Below, in pieces: positions 25,101 to 35,800 of a stretch of 64,000 bases of DNA; position 1 is the first letter of the stretch, and each line of letters begins with the position of its first letter. Source of the DNA: Dysidea avara (Eukaryota; Porifera; Demospongiae; Dictyoceratida; Dysideidae). The position numbers and the translations under genes were made by a program. The stretch lies in assembly GCF_963678975.1 (NCBI RefSeq), contig NC_089281.1, positions 11,895,818-11,959,817 on the forward strand. Reading direction: 5' to 3'. The notes under the pieces were generated by a model. That model was not told the origin of the DNA. It did not search any database and was given only the letters and a program-made list of their open reading frames with translations.

Positions 25101-28100
25101 AACGTGTCACCTTTGAAATATGAAGGTGTTAAAACATACGTACACCCAAAGGCAGACAGACACACGCTACACACACACACCTAACATGCACACAAACCAC
25201 ATACTAACGATACACATAATATACAGTGTACATAGTTTAGTTGAACTCACTGTTAAACAAAATGGCAGCTTTGTTTTTCTCATGTACAAAGTTACCATCA
25301 TTGTCAACATACCAGAACTTGGGACTGTTCCCACTAGAACAAGTAAACACGTTTTACATCTATGCAAACAGCAATACATGTCATACCTAAGCCTGCTGGA
25401 CTGGCTAAACCCATTTAAGATATAGTCACCAGGCAACAACTCACTGTCATCGCTATCTGAGTAGCTTGGGGATGGGATTGAGTTACTAGGGAAGGGATGC
25501 AGCACAGCTGGTGGTAGTTCCTTTTCAGAAAATTTTTTTTTCTTTCTAGAAATTGACGTCTGTTTATTAGATAACTGTCCACTATTGCCATCCTCCTGAT
25601 GGAGGAGCCATGGTCTTGGTAAACTTGCCTCCAAAACTTCCTCAGTTTCCTGTGAGGCAGGAGGATGCTGTGGTGGTGATGATGATGGCTGTTGAACACA
25701 AGTTGAGTCCACATTAACTAGTTTTTGTGCCATTTCCTTCCCAACATCTGTTAGTGCATACTTCGCTGGAACTGTGCTTGATTTCGTCAACAATCCTTTC
25801 TTTATAAGAGTCGACACCGAAGACCAAGCTGTATAGTGACAGCCAGGTTCTGGCTGTAGTGATGACAATAGAAAAACAGTGTATTAGCATTCCAATTATA
25901 GAGCCAATAGTGTTTATGGAGCTTGTTACAAAGTGTCCCTTAGCACATATACTGGCTGGCAAAACAAGAACTCCATGATACTGAAATTAAGACACAATAC
26001 AGGTTTGTATGTATGCGCAGCTTTGAGGTATCTGTATTACAGAAATCCCTATACAGTTGACACACATCTACATAGCTTTTTTTCTACTTTGCTATTAAAA
26101 AAATCCATACATACTCACAAACTCGGACTTTTTGAGACCACAATTTTTATCCTTAATGAACTTTTCTAACAAGCCCTTAAATTGTGGGAGAGAAAGGTTT
26201 TATTACAAATGCATGCAGAGATTGCAAGCATGACCACATCACTTGTAGAGCTACACACTTAATGCAGTTAAGTGTTACTCGATTAGGGGATGGTTCCCCA
26301 TTATAGATAATTTGCTCTATAATAGGATGATAAATTTGTTCTATAATATTTAAACCAAGCATTGGATTGGATAACAGGTGTTGCATAGCGAGAAGTCCTT
26401 ACTAAACATCTAGGTCACAAAAAAGTGCATATGTGACACAAAAAGTATACTTTAAATCTGAAGAACTACAACAAAAGCAATGTGACACTGGTGACTGACA
26501 CCCTATTAAACTCAAGTTGGCCCTTGTTCACACCTGCACATCTGATATGAGCTTGATAGTGAGTGCACTGAATAATAATGAGCCAAAACAAGCACACAAT
26601 AATTAATAGGCTTTTTGGTTATTTAGATACTTTATAAACAGGTACTAGAATTGCAGTGACAAAGCGAAAACCAGCTGAAACAAATCATACAATGTTATGT
26701 CTACTGTGCTTAAGTTACTGGGTGGGCAGAAGTACCAAAATATTGCCAGAACATAACTGTCGTATAGCAGAAGCACAGTATGTCGTAGCTTGGCTGAGGT
26801 CCAACAAAAGCAAATCATTATTGCTAACCAGTCCTGGAATGTGTTCACATTGCATCCTAGCCCACCTTGTTTTGTCGTGCCAGGCTGGCACAGTATGATT
26901 GATTCACACTACAATTAATTTCAAAGCGTGCCGTTCTGGAGGATAGAACTACAGTAAAACAGTAGCTATTGGCAATGTTACACTAATAAAAAACAAATAT
27001 ATTATGTAAGTGTGTACTGCATATAGGCAAAAGATTGTTTTTTAACAAATAAACAAACATTGTCCTACTATAAGTATTATTTAACACTTACAGTGGTGAA
27101 TGAAGCATCACAAAATGGCTGAGCAGCTTTCTGCAGGTCCTTCTTCACCATGTAATCCCCGCAGTCACCATTCTACCATAAAACAACACAACATGTGTAC
27201 TATCACATCATCCCATCTATTAACTTAATAAACTCTTAGACATGATTTACTAATCAAACCCAAACAAATGCAAATATATTCACCAAGAACAACAACTATG
27301 GTATATAATGACCACTGTATGATAAAATACTGTACCTATACAATGGCAGATTTGTTCCTTTTAGGCTCACCTTTGTACCTATGACCTAGCTGAAAATCCT
27401 TTTGTTTATTGTAGCAGATGCTGTCGACAGGATTTTAACTATCGCAAAAGTTGCACAAAACACTTATACTAAAGATATGTCCCCACCTGGCCTTCATTTA
27501 AATCCAGTAGCCCAGCTTTTGTCAAGAACATTATGGTATAAGTAAACACAAGAAGAACTATCCAGACTAAAGTATAGGGAACACACTGCAACGCCATATT
27601 TAATAAGCCTCCTCATTTTCTTCAAATACTCTACTGGTTGGTGAGATAAATTTCAACCAAATACATTTTATTTCAATAGCTAATTACACATGTATGTTTT
27701 GACATACTTTATTACAAAACTTTCAATGGGACTTACTTTATAGTGGTCTGTCCTCTGTCACAATTACATATTATAAGTGTTGTAGAAAATTACTATCACA
27801 CCGTACTCTAATTCTATTTTGTAGAATTCTTTGTTCTCTTTACGATATTGTTTGTCTGTTAGATAGGGTCTATAGTGACACAGTGACTTTAAATGGTTAA
27901 CAAAAGCTCCCTGCTACGGTAACTGTCTTACCAGGAAAATGCTGGCTGATGTAGCAATGGGGTAGCAGTGGCAGTAAGCCATTGAGGTGTATTCACTATG
28001 TATATAAATAACTTGTTATGCTGAAACTTTAGTGGCTTTCCAAACGTCCATACGCTAACAAAAATTTGTTTTCTGATTACATTATACATCCCTTAATTCT

Positions 28101-29781
28101 TGTGCCTTAGCGACGCAGTTTAATGTAGTTTTTATCTATTGAGTCAACAGACTACTGGGTATGACAAACAACACGTTTTTGCCGTGGGCAATGCATGCCT
28201 TAGAAAGTTAGAATCAAGACAAATCTAATTGCGTAAGAAATTGGCTGCGACTGCTAAAAGTGATTTAAGTAGGAATTAATATATTGGCGATATGAAATTA
28301 AAGAAAGTAGCCTATATAATTTGGTACTTATCTATACAAAACAAATATTACAATGGCCTCTACAAGTACTGTTTATATGTATAGTCAATTAAGTTTTAAT
28401 ATATTCATTTTGCCATATCAATTGCCTCAATGAGAAGTACAGCTGTATATGGAAAATACTTTACAGAGCAATAAATCAACAACCATATAACTTTGTTAAT
28501 GAAAACAGCAGCCATGCATGTTGAAATATAATAGATGTTTTACATGTTTGTGAGCATCAACACCATGTAAAATGAACAACACATACTCTACACACAAAGC
28601 AAGGTCTTCAGCTGCTGTATACAGCCTGTACATGGCCATGCATACCCAACATAACAAATCATATTTCAGTACAGCAACAGAATATCTGCATTCTGTAACT
28701 TTTATTATAAAGCCAATTCAGTAAGTAATAAGTGCTAAAAATTGTGTGACCATTGAACAATGGTATCAAAAGTTACACATCATGAAAGATTGAAAATTGG
28801 GCAAAATGTAACCTAATTTTGCAGACCCAGTCACATATTTATATAGCTGGGAAGACAGGAGCAAGTTTCTTGCCCAAGAAAACAACAGCAACTGGGTATC
28901 ACTAACTTCTAAGTATCAAATCTGGAACTTTACAATTATCAGGCTGGTGTTCTAACCACTTGGCCGTCACAGTGCAGCACAAGTACACACACATTTTACC
29001 TGCTGAGCTTTCAGCAAAGCAACTAACACAGCATATCCACCAGACCGATGTAAAGGAACATATTCTCGGTTTATTTTACGTCTCTTCTAAACGCACAAAA
29101 ATAGCATGGAAGTACTGTACACACTTGATGAATCACTACCTTAGCTGGTGACAATGGTTCTTGTCTTATAGTCACAGGTGGATCTATTGCTGAAGCATTC
29201 CCATTGACTGAAGGGTGTGTTCTCTTCCCTACTGTACTGACCACCACTCCATTAGTCTGATCACTACCAGCAGTATCAATGTTTGACCCTATATTTGCTA
29301 CATACCAAGTACATGCAAATACACATGGTACATAAGTACCTAGATTTTCACCATGTTCTTGTATCTTCTTGTCTAGCATTTTTGCTATCTTATCTCCTAC
29401 AAGTTCACAATAACAAAGTTATGAGGTCTTGATAAAATTGATAGTTGACAAGTCACAGTTCTCACCAAAATTAGGTAGTTTTTTCGCTTCTTGGCCATCT
29501 TTTAGTGGCAGGGGATATTGTCTTAGTGAGTATAGGGCCTGAAAATGTATTGAAAACACCAACGTAAAAATCGTAGTGTTAAATTTTTGAATTTCGAGCG
29601 TAATTCTAAATAACGCCAACCCACGCACCTTTCTGTACGTGTGTACACTGTTCAATCCACGTTCCTGAGCTTCTTGCTTCCATTCCTCCAGCCATTTCTC
29701 AAACATCGGGTTGGCACATGCTTTCGTAGGACGCTTTCTTCCTTGAGTAGCTTTCGAGGTAGCTTGCGCGACTATCGCCAT
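10154..29781 (-). CDS. MUS81: MUS81 structure-specific endonuclease subunit, about 20 exons, expanded middle region
   Basis: Catalytic subunit of the XPF-family nuclease that cuts branched DNA with EME1/EME2. Exons, 5' to 3': 29781-29629, 29538-29466, 29396-29140, 29086-29000, 27172-27092, 25853-25387, 25333-25251, 25110-25023, 24894-24794, 22357-21901, 21156-21101, 20658-20616, 20407-20358, 20307-20245, 15462-15362, 15298-15182, 14928-14833, 13851-13714, 11433-11330, 10223-10154. All junction phases agree, giving about 894 residues (human 551). Visible in order: N-terminal HhH ([11 protein letters not shown].. [18 protein letters not shown]), winged helix ([17 protein letters not shown].. 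[15 protein letters not shown]), a long insert, then the ERCC4 nuclease ([26 protein letters not shown], the last two forming the GD..ERK...D active site), and the C-terminal HhH ([19 protein letters not shown]). A short exon between 11330 and 10223 (human 'SLLAAYDAC..' region) was not found, and 10223 joins in frame without it. Confidence 0.88.
11615..12259. mobile_element. Non-autonomous TIR element in a MUS81 intron
   Basis: Terminal inverted repeats of about 30 bp: the left end is TGTGACTGGATCTGCGAAAA followed by CCCAACACAAT, and the right end is its inverse with one mismatch. The interior has no ORF of note but shares phrases with the repeats at 4770-5890. A half end with the same core (TTTTGCAGACCCAGTCACAT) occurs at 28820-28842. 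Confidence 0.8.
12790..12865 (+). repeat. 17-bp tandem repeat AGTGACTGTTCTATTAG, four copies
   Basis: The 17-mer is repeated about four times in perfect register. Single or partial copies of the same word, in either orientation, occur at about 955-990, 4100, 10445, 15595-15630, 19540-19570 and 62172, so the word is dispersed and locally tandem. Confidence 0.85.
14211..14793. mobile_element. piggyBac-type MITE with TTAA duplications
   Basis: TTAA at 14211-14214 is followed by CCCTTAAACCCGCACGCA. The right end reads TACGTGTGGGTTTAAGGG followed by TTAA at 14790-14793. TTAA target duplications with ends beginning CCC are the hallmark of piggyBac insertions. There is no transposase ORF in the 575 bp between. 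It sits in the MUS81 intron between exons 13714-13851 and 14833-14928. Confidence 0.8.
15140..15181. repeat. CA/TG microsatellite touching a MUS81 splice donor
   Basis: The run of CA dinucleotides ends directly at the exon end at 15182. Read on the minus strand, the exon's last codon CAG is followed by GTGTGTGTGTG, so the donor GT is the first unit of the microsatellite. Confidence 0.85.
15803..16840. mobile_element. ~1 kb TIR element with nested tandem and palindromic sequence
   Basis: Outer ends: TATGGAGGGAACTTTGG..AAATTTGGCGAAT on the left and the inverse ATTCACCAAATTTTAACAGTGCCAAAGTTTCCCTCCTTACGG on the right. Inside, GAAGCCTTTTAAGTGCAACA recurs three times (about 16050, 16105, 16165) with AGCCAATCA spacers. 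A long palindrome occupies 16306-16451. No transposase was seen. Confidence 0.6.
16306..16451. repeat. Palindrome with a GC-rich centre
   Basis: The arms read TAGGCAATCACACACATTTTCG.. and the inverse ..AATGTGTGTGATTACCTA, with GTGCAATTATGGAATAATTGTAC pairing with its counterpart. The centre is GCACTCGGCTTCGCCTCGTGC, itself able to fold. Other palindromes of similar design lie at 61699-61810, 62467-62590 and 63686-63790. Confidence 0.8.
17065..17375 (+). repeat. Imperfect tandem repeat of GTTGGTGCTATCAACCATAACA units
   Basis: The phrase (T)TGGTGCTATCAACCATAACA(T/C) recurs about six times, separated by variable GTAAGTATA.GCTGTGTG phrases, giving unit lengths of roughly 40-60 bp. It lies in a MUS81 intron. 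The ORFs that cross it are repeat artefacts. Confidence 0.75.
18312..19355 (-). mobile_element. TRIM-like mini LTR retrotransposon (tRNA-Gln primer site)
   Basis: Two direct repeats of about 155-175 bp (18312-18486 and 19201-19355) both start TGTAACAGGCTGGGGTGCC; the first ends CTCTGTTACA, giving TG..CA termini. Read on the minus strand, the 5' LTR (19201-19355) is followed one base later by TGGAGGTCCTACCGAGAT (19182-19199), which is complementary to an animal tRNA-Gln 3' end at 17 of 18 positions as I remember that tRNA. Just before the 3' LTR is the purine tract AAGGGGAGGAG (18490-18500). The 714 bp interior has no gag or pol. It sits in a MUS81 intron, same strand as the gene. Confidence 0.78.
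20700..20762. repeat. Small inverted repeat in a MUS81 intron
   Basis: CCAAGAACTCATAATA and its inverse TATTATGAACTCTTGG face each other across a short AT loop. A comparable pair (ATAATCAAGAGTACATAA / TTATGTACTCTTGGTATAAT) lies at 24588-24637. No other function is apparent. Confidence 0.55.
28770..28978 (-). repeat. Degenerate tRNA-derived SINE-like sequence
   Basis: On the minus strand, GACGGCCAAGTGGTTAGAAC is followed by ACCAGCCTGATAATTGTAAAG and TTCCAGATTTGATAC. This resembles a tRNA A box and a decayed GGTTCGAATCC B box with usual SINE-head spacing. It is adjacent to a half TIR (TTTTGCAGACCCAGTCACAT) and lies in a MUS81 intron. The tRNA fold is not preserved, so it is not called a tRNA gene. 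Confidence 0.45.
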
Positions 29782-29808
29782 CTATCACGTTATTTTTGTG
29801 AAATAAAA
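29782..29808. promoter_or_regulatory. Shared MUS81/CPSF2 divergent promoter region
   Basis: Only 27 bases separate the MUS81 ATG (minus, 29781) from the CPSF2 ATG (plus, 29809). The two 5' UTRs must overlap or transcription must start within the opposite coding exon. No TATA box is visible in this spacer. Confidence 0.75.
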
Positions 29809-32800
29809 ATGACTTCGATTATAAAGTTCACGGTTTTGTCTGGAGCAAAGAATGAGTCCCCGCCATGCTATCTCCTGCAAGTGGACAACTTCAGATTCCT
29901 GCTGGATTGTGGCTGGGACGAGACATTCTCCATGAAACTCATCGACAACATTAAGAAGTATGGTGTGCGCTATTTGAAATAAGTCAGCAAAACATGTGCA
30001 GCTTTACCATATTGCATTAAATTTGCTCATACACATAACAAACACGTATAAAGAGTACAATTTACAGTGGCTTGTTGGCTACATGTTTTTGATATCTGTT
30101 TATGCAGCTGAGTATATGTACAGGCAGGGTGTGTTTGCTGGTATCAGATATACACACTTTTTGATATTATGTTTGAAGGAGCATATTTTGTGTAACAGTG
30201 CCTCACATGATCGTACATTGTTTTGTAAACATTTTAATCCCACACCTGTGAATTTGTCAGAGGTTGAATATGCAATTTGACAGCTGTCAAGGTCACTACA
30301 ATCTTTCTAGGTGTTTTACTACATTGATGCATTTTGCAGCTTTTGTTGTGTAATTTTTTTTGTTCACTCACTAGCCGTAACACTAGCATTTGTGTTGATG
30401 ACTGTCTAGGTACAATAATCATTGATTACATAATCCAGTGCAAGCATTAACCTTTTACTAACCTGGATGTCTTGTGACTAGAGCATGTACTAGTGAAACC
30501 TTACGTAGCAGCCACCTCGTTGTTAAAAACACCTCTTTATAAGGACCATGTAGCAGGTCTTAATCATTGTTGTACACAGTACATGGCCTTGGTAATTAAT
30601 AAGGCTGCATCCCATCTTTTTGTCATGGTGGCTCTATTGATGAGTGTTTTATCATATGATATGCATTATTGATCCAGAATATCAGTTACTTAAACTTGCA
30701 GCAGGAACTACATCAATAGTATTTTAAAATCTCGATTAATACTTATGATTTTATATAACTGCATGGCCATCTGAAATTTCTGGATTTTTTATCATTAGTT
30801 TGTTTCGTACTAGCAGTTTGTAATCTCTGTAATGCTGTCTGTTTAGGCACATACACCAAATAGATGCAGTATTATTGAGTTATCCCGATGTCTACCACTT
30901 GGGTGCTTTACCATATTTGGTTGGCAAGCTCGGCCTAAAGTGTCCAGTATATGCCACGATACCAGTTTATAAGATGGGACAGATGTTCCTCTATGATCTC
31001 TATCAGTCGAGACATAATTCTGAAGAGTTTGATTTGTTTACATTGGATGACATTGATGCTGCTTTTGATCAGATTGTCCAGCTAAAATACTCCCAAACCG
31101 TGCAGCTAAAAGGTATTGTGTAGATTTTTATGTTCTTTTTTTTTTAGGGAAGTAGTGGACAAGTTAAGGGAGGGAGATTCATATTGTGGTATCCCATGCC
31201 GGAAATATTAATTGTTTTGTTATCAAGAGCATAAGATTATGTTGTGTTTGTGTGCTCTTGTAGTGACAGTGTTTATCTACTAACACACGTGAACTAAACC
31301 ATCGAGTTCAGTACGATTTACATAAGAGGATATAAACTGAATTGTATGCATGGTTGTCAGACAGACAGATATTGAGTTCATAGCTCAATCCTGTAGATGC
31401 ACACATACAGAACTATAAATATACATACACGAATGTGTACATGTGTATTGCATGTTGAATCCTATTTGAGCTGTTCCATAAGTCATACTTTAAACTTGGC
31501 CATTATTGCACAGAAATTATAATGTGTCGTATAAAATTGCAAAGAATGGATCATTACCCTCAAGTTCATGAGCTATAGACAAATTTCCATGCTTGAATAA
31601 AATCTTTGATGCATAAAACAGGAGCTCCTAAAGTACGTATTTTAAAAGGTGTACATCCATGAAAACTCCAAGTTTTAGTGCAGCTCTAAAAGGTAGCACT
31701 CAATGAATTGGGAAAATCCAAGTCCGTACAATTGTATTTTTCTTTAAAACTTGTAAGCATTGCTTCCTGGCTATTTGATACTGTAGTATAAAACCATGTC
31801 AAGTCTGCCTTTGTGCCAGCATGGTTTCCTGAGGTAAAGTGTGACCATGAATATACACTACGAATACATGTGCGAACTTTTGTACATGTCTGTTTTCTTC
31901 ATAAAATTGGCCTCTTGACTTACATCATTATTCTTTAATTGTCATGTTATAATTCACCTAAAAAATTGTCCGAAAGCTGATTATTTCTCCACTAAGTGAA
32001 TCATGTCTTGCTTCAGTATTGCTACTGTAAAGTAAAGCGATTATTAAATCACTGCGAATATTGAAGTATTGAGACTTTTTGTGGAAAATATTTGATCGCA
32101 AATGTGTTAAATAAACACTTTTGCATTGGTTTCAAATCCAAGAGTAGCCAAAACATTTTAAATTTGTTTGTACTACTGCATGTTGTTTGTGTATTGGAGT
32201 TGCTGTTGGTCAGGTCCAAAAGAAGAACCATTTTCTTGTTAATTGTTCTCTTATGTATTGGTAGCAGTCATGTACCATCTTGTATAGATCATTTAGTTAA
32301 CACATGATACAGTGCCGCTCAAATGCAACGTCGTCTCGTGAGAGTGCAAGCAATTAAAAACCTTACTGATTAAAGGGTGTGGCACCCGTTTCACTCACAA
32401 GTATTCATCCCAAACGAAACGGGATGACTACTCACAAGACAAACAGGTCCCATGCCCTTACTTAGCGAGTTTTTTAACCACTCGCACTCTAGGCGACATT
32501 GCATTTGAGCGGTACTGTATGTGCACTGTCGACTTCCACTGAGTTACGTCCACTAAAGTCTTTCCAGATACAACGGGACCTGTTCATGTGGAGACCTAGG
32601 ACACCTACATTATCCAGGCACTTAGTTAAGGTCCCAAGTACCCCCTTAGTACATGAAAAACCAGACACCACATGGTATATTTGGTCAAAGTGTCCTTATA
32701 TTGTGCGGTTCCGTTCATTGTTACGAAACTTAGTAGCATATATGCTGTCACCAAGTTTTTTGATAAGTAGAATTGAAAGTGACACACATGTTTACACTTG

Positions 32801-35800
32801 TTACACTGCATAAAAACTCATATTAACTATTTTATGCCCAAATATGGTATAACTAGAACTACATTTTTATTGCTTTTAAGTCATCACCTTAATTAGGATG
32901 TATTAATTGTTAAGACGTCAAATTATTTCCTTATTGTTCATCTATGTGTACTCTGGTGTACTTACTGTACACCCATGACCAGTTTCCTTCCTTCTTCACT
33001 TCCTGTTACTTTTTCTTTTTTACTTACTTCCTGTTCTTCAGGGAAGGGTCATGGCCTCACTATTACTCCATACGCCACTGGTCACATGGTCGGAGGTGCA
33101 ATGTGGAGGATTGTGAAGGAAGGAGAAGAAGATATCATCTACGCTGTGGACTACAATCACAAAAAAGAAAGGTACGTGTACTCATTTTACAGAAAAAAAA
33201 ATTACAAAGAAACCTCCTATAGAAAGTGTACCATGAATAATGATGGGATTTACTCTTTATTGTAGTACTAACTATCCTATCAACTCCATACAGAGGAACC
33301 TGTTAATCAGTACACTTAAAATAACATAATCTGGACAGTTGGTAATGGTCCTAAATTATCCCTTAGCATGTAAACTTACCTGGAAAATCAGGACACCTTG
33401 GTACTCAGGACACTTTTGGTCAGTTTCAAGGTGTCCTTACTACACAGGTTTTACTATAGACTAAAAACATATAGCTCTATGTATATATATTCTAGCAAAA
33501 TTTCTTTGTTCATGACATGGTTTCCATTGTAAAATACATAATTTCTACTTTCTATTACATAAGATGCACAAAGTCTTGTACTAAATTGATTTGTAGAACA
33601 CATGCTTGTTTTTTCAGAAAAGTGTGCCAGTTTTGTATTAAACTTAGTAAGCCTCAACTAAATCAATTATGTTGCTTAGTTAAAACCATGGTGCATTCAG
33701 AAAGGATTTCTATGAATTCTGAAAGAGACATTTACAATTAATGTTCCTGGAATGTCTGCTTGTAACTCGATTTTATTATCTAAAAATAACCCTGATTCGT
33801 TTAAACGATGATTTTATTGTTTGTGCGTGTACTTACTGGCTCGAACATGAAGGAGAAGCTGTAGAAAGTGTATGCCTCTGGTGCCAGATAAGTTTGAGAA
33901 CTGTTTAATTGGTTATATATCATGACTGCACACAGAGGCCAGCAAATTCTTGTGGTCAGCTCGATGTACAGCCTCCTTATCATGATTGTGTGTCCTTCTC
34001 ACCACTATGCACAAAGCATTAAATTAACTATCTCCATTCTGTTTGCATACAATGGATTCTGTTATAGTGAAAACATAGTGTGATTGGTTAGTTAATGTGA
34101 ACTGTTTAGATGCTGCAGGGATTTTAATTTTTATTCTCTGTACAGGCACTTGGATGGTGCTGTGCTTGAATCACTTGGAAGACCTCACCTGCTGATAACT
34201 GATGCATACAATGCCATGAACGCTCAGGCTAGGAGGAAAGAAAGAGACCAAGCCTTGCTCAGTATGGTATATGTGTGTGTGCGTGTGTGTCTGTGTGTAG
34301 TGTGTCTGTGTGAGTAGTGTATGTCTGTCTATCTGTGTGTCTGTGTGGTATGAATAGTGTGCACACGTGTGTGTGTGTGCGTGCACGTGCATGCGGTGTA
34401 TGTGTGTGAATGTGAGTTAATCTCATGTATGTATACACTGAATCTGGTAGGGTTCCCATTTCCCTACATATAAGTGCAGTACATTGTGGTTTAAAGTTGT
34501 GTGATGTCACTGTGTTTTCAGCCAATATTTTGAATACCCTGAGGAGAGGAGGAAACATACTAATTGCGGTCGACACAGCTGGAAGAGTGCTGGAACTCTC
34601 ACAACTACTGGTAGGTGCAGTAAGGCCCACCACTTTGTCTTCAGTTTACGTGCACTCTGTGATCATGTACTAATGACACTTGTGGGTGTATAGGCAATCT
34701 GGCATCCCCGTGAAACAGTTTAGACCTAACTCTTTGAGGTGGACTTACTGTATGGCTAGAAATTTTCAAAAAAGTCTTATGAGAATTATGATTAAATACT
34801 TACTGTATACATAGTTTAATTGGTAGGAATTATATTTGCTACCCCATATTGGCCAATTGTTTATTTGGCAGGTAGACATCATTGAAGCATGATATTGGTA
34901 GGTTTAGTGGATATAGTGTACTGTACACCTAATCTCACCAATTTTCCAAATTGAATTCATTGCCAATGGAATTATGTGTACAGTAAAGCTTTGAGGAAGC
35001 AAATTTCAAGAAAAGAAATTTTGTATGCACTTTGTATGAATACAATGATTTCTAGCTCTACAGTAAATAATGTAAGTCATTAATTCAGGCAGTAAAGAAA
35101 AGGCTTTGTATTTTCAAACTGTTATTATAATTGGAGATGTGAGGGGTTTCCTTTTTTACCTTGAAAGTGCACCCATTGAATTATTTTAAGTACAGTGCCT
35201 CTGTCTCCTCTAATCAATCTATGTACCTGGCTACCTACAGTGTACGAGCGAAACTTTATTTGAGCACATCATTTGCATGTTGCTTTGTACATGAATGGAA
35301 AGACTTGAGGGTTCAAAGTTATATACATTGCAGGTGTATGTCATTTCCCCAGATCTTACAAATAGAAATCTTTGGCAATGATGGAAAAGCTTAATAGAAC
35401 TATATACACTGCAAAGTAGCACTCGCAGCAGCATTTATTCATTGATTTCTTTTGCAGCAATGTATGTCTATTTGTTTTAAAAAATATAGCCATTAGGAGT
35501 TGGCTTATTTCCCCAGCACATACATATAGTGTGGTGTATTGTTTAACTATGTAGACCGCTTCTCAATTTGTTGCTGTTATGTTTATGGTTATTCAGGACC
35601 AGATGTGGCGTAACCAGGAGTCTGGGCTGTGTGCCTACCATCTTGCCCTGCTGAATAACGTCAGTTATAATGTTGTGGAATTCGCCAAGTCTCAGGTAAG
35701 GACACAACGTCCACTCTGCCATGAAAGTATAATTATGTTAACTTACTGTTACGTTTTACATATATAGAAAGAATTCCTAAAGTTTGTTATAATCACAAAG

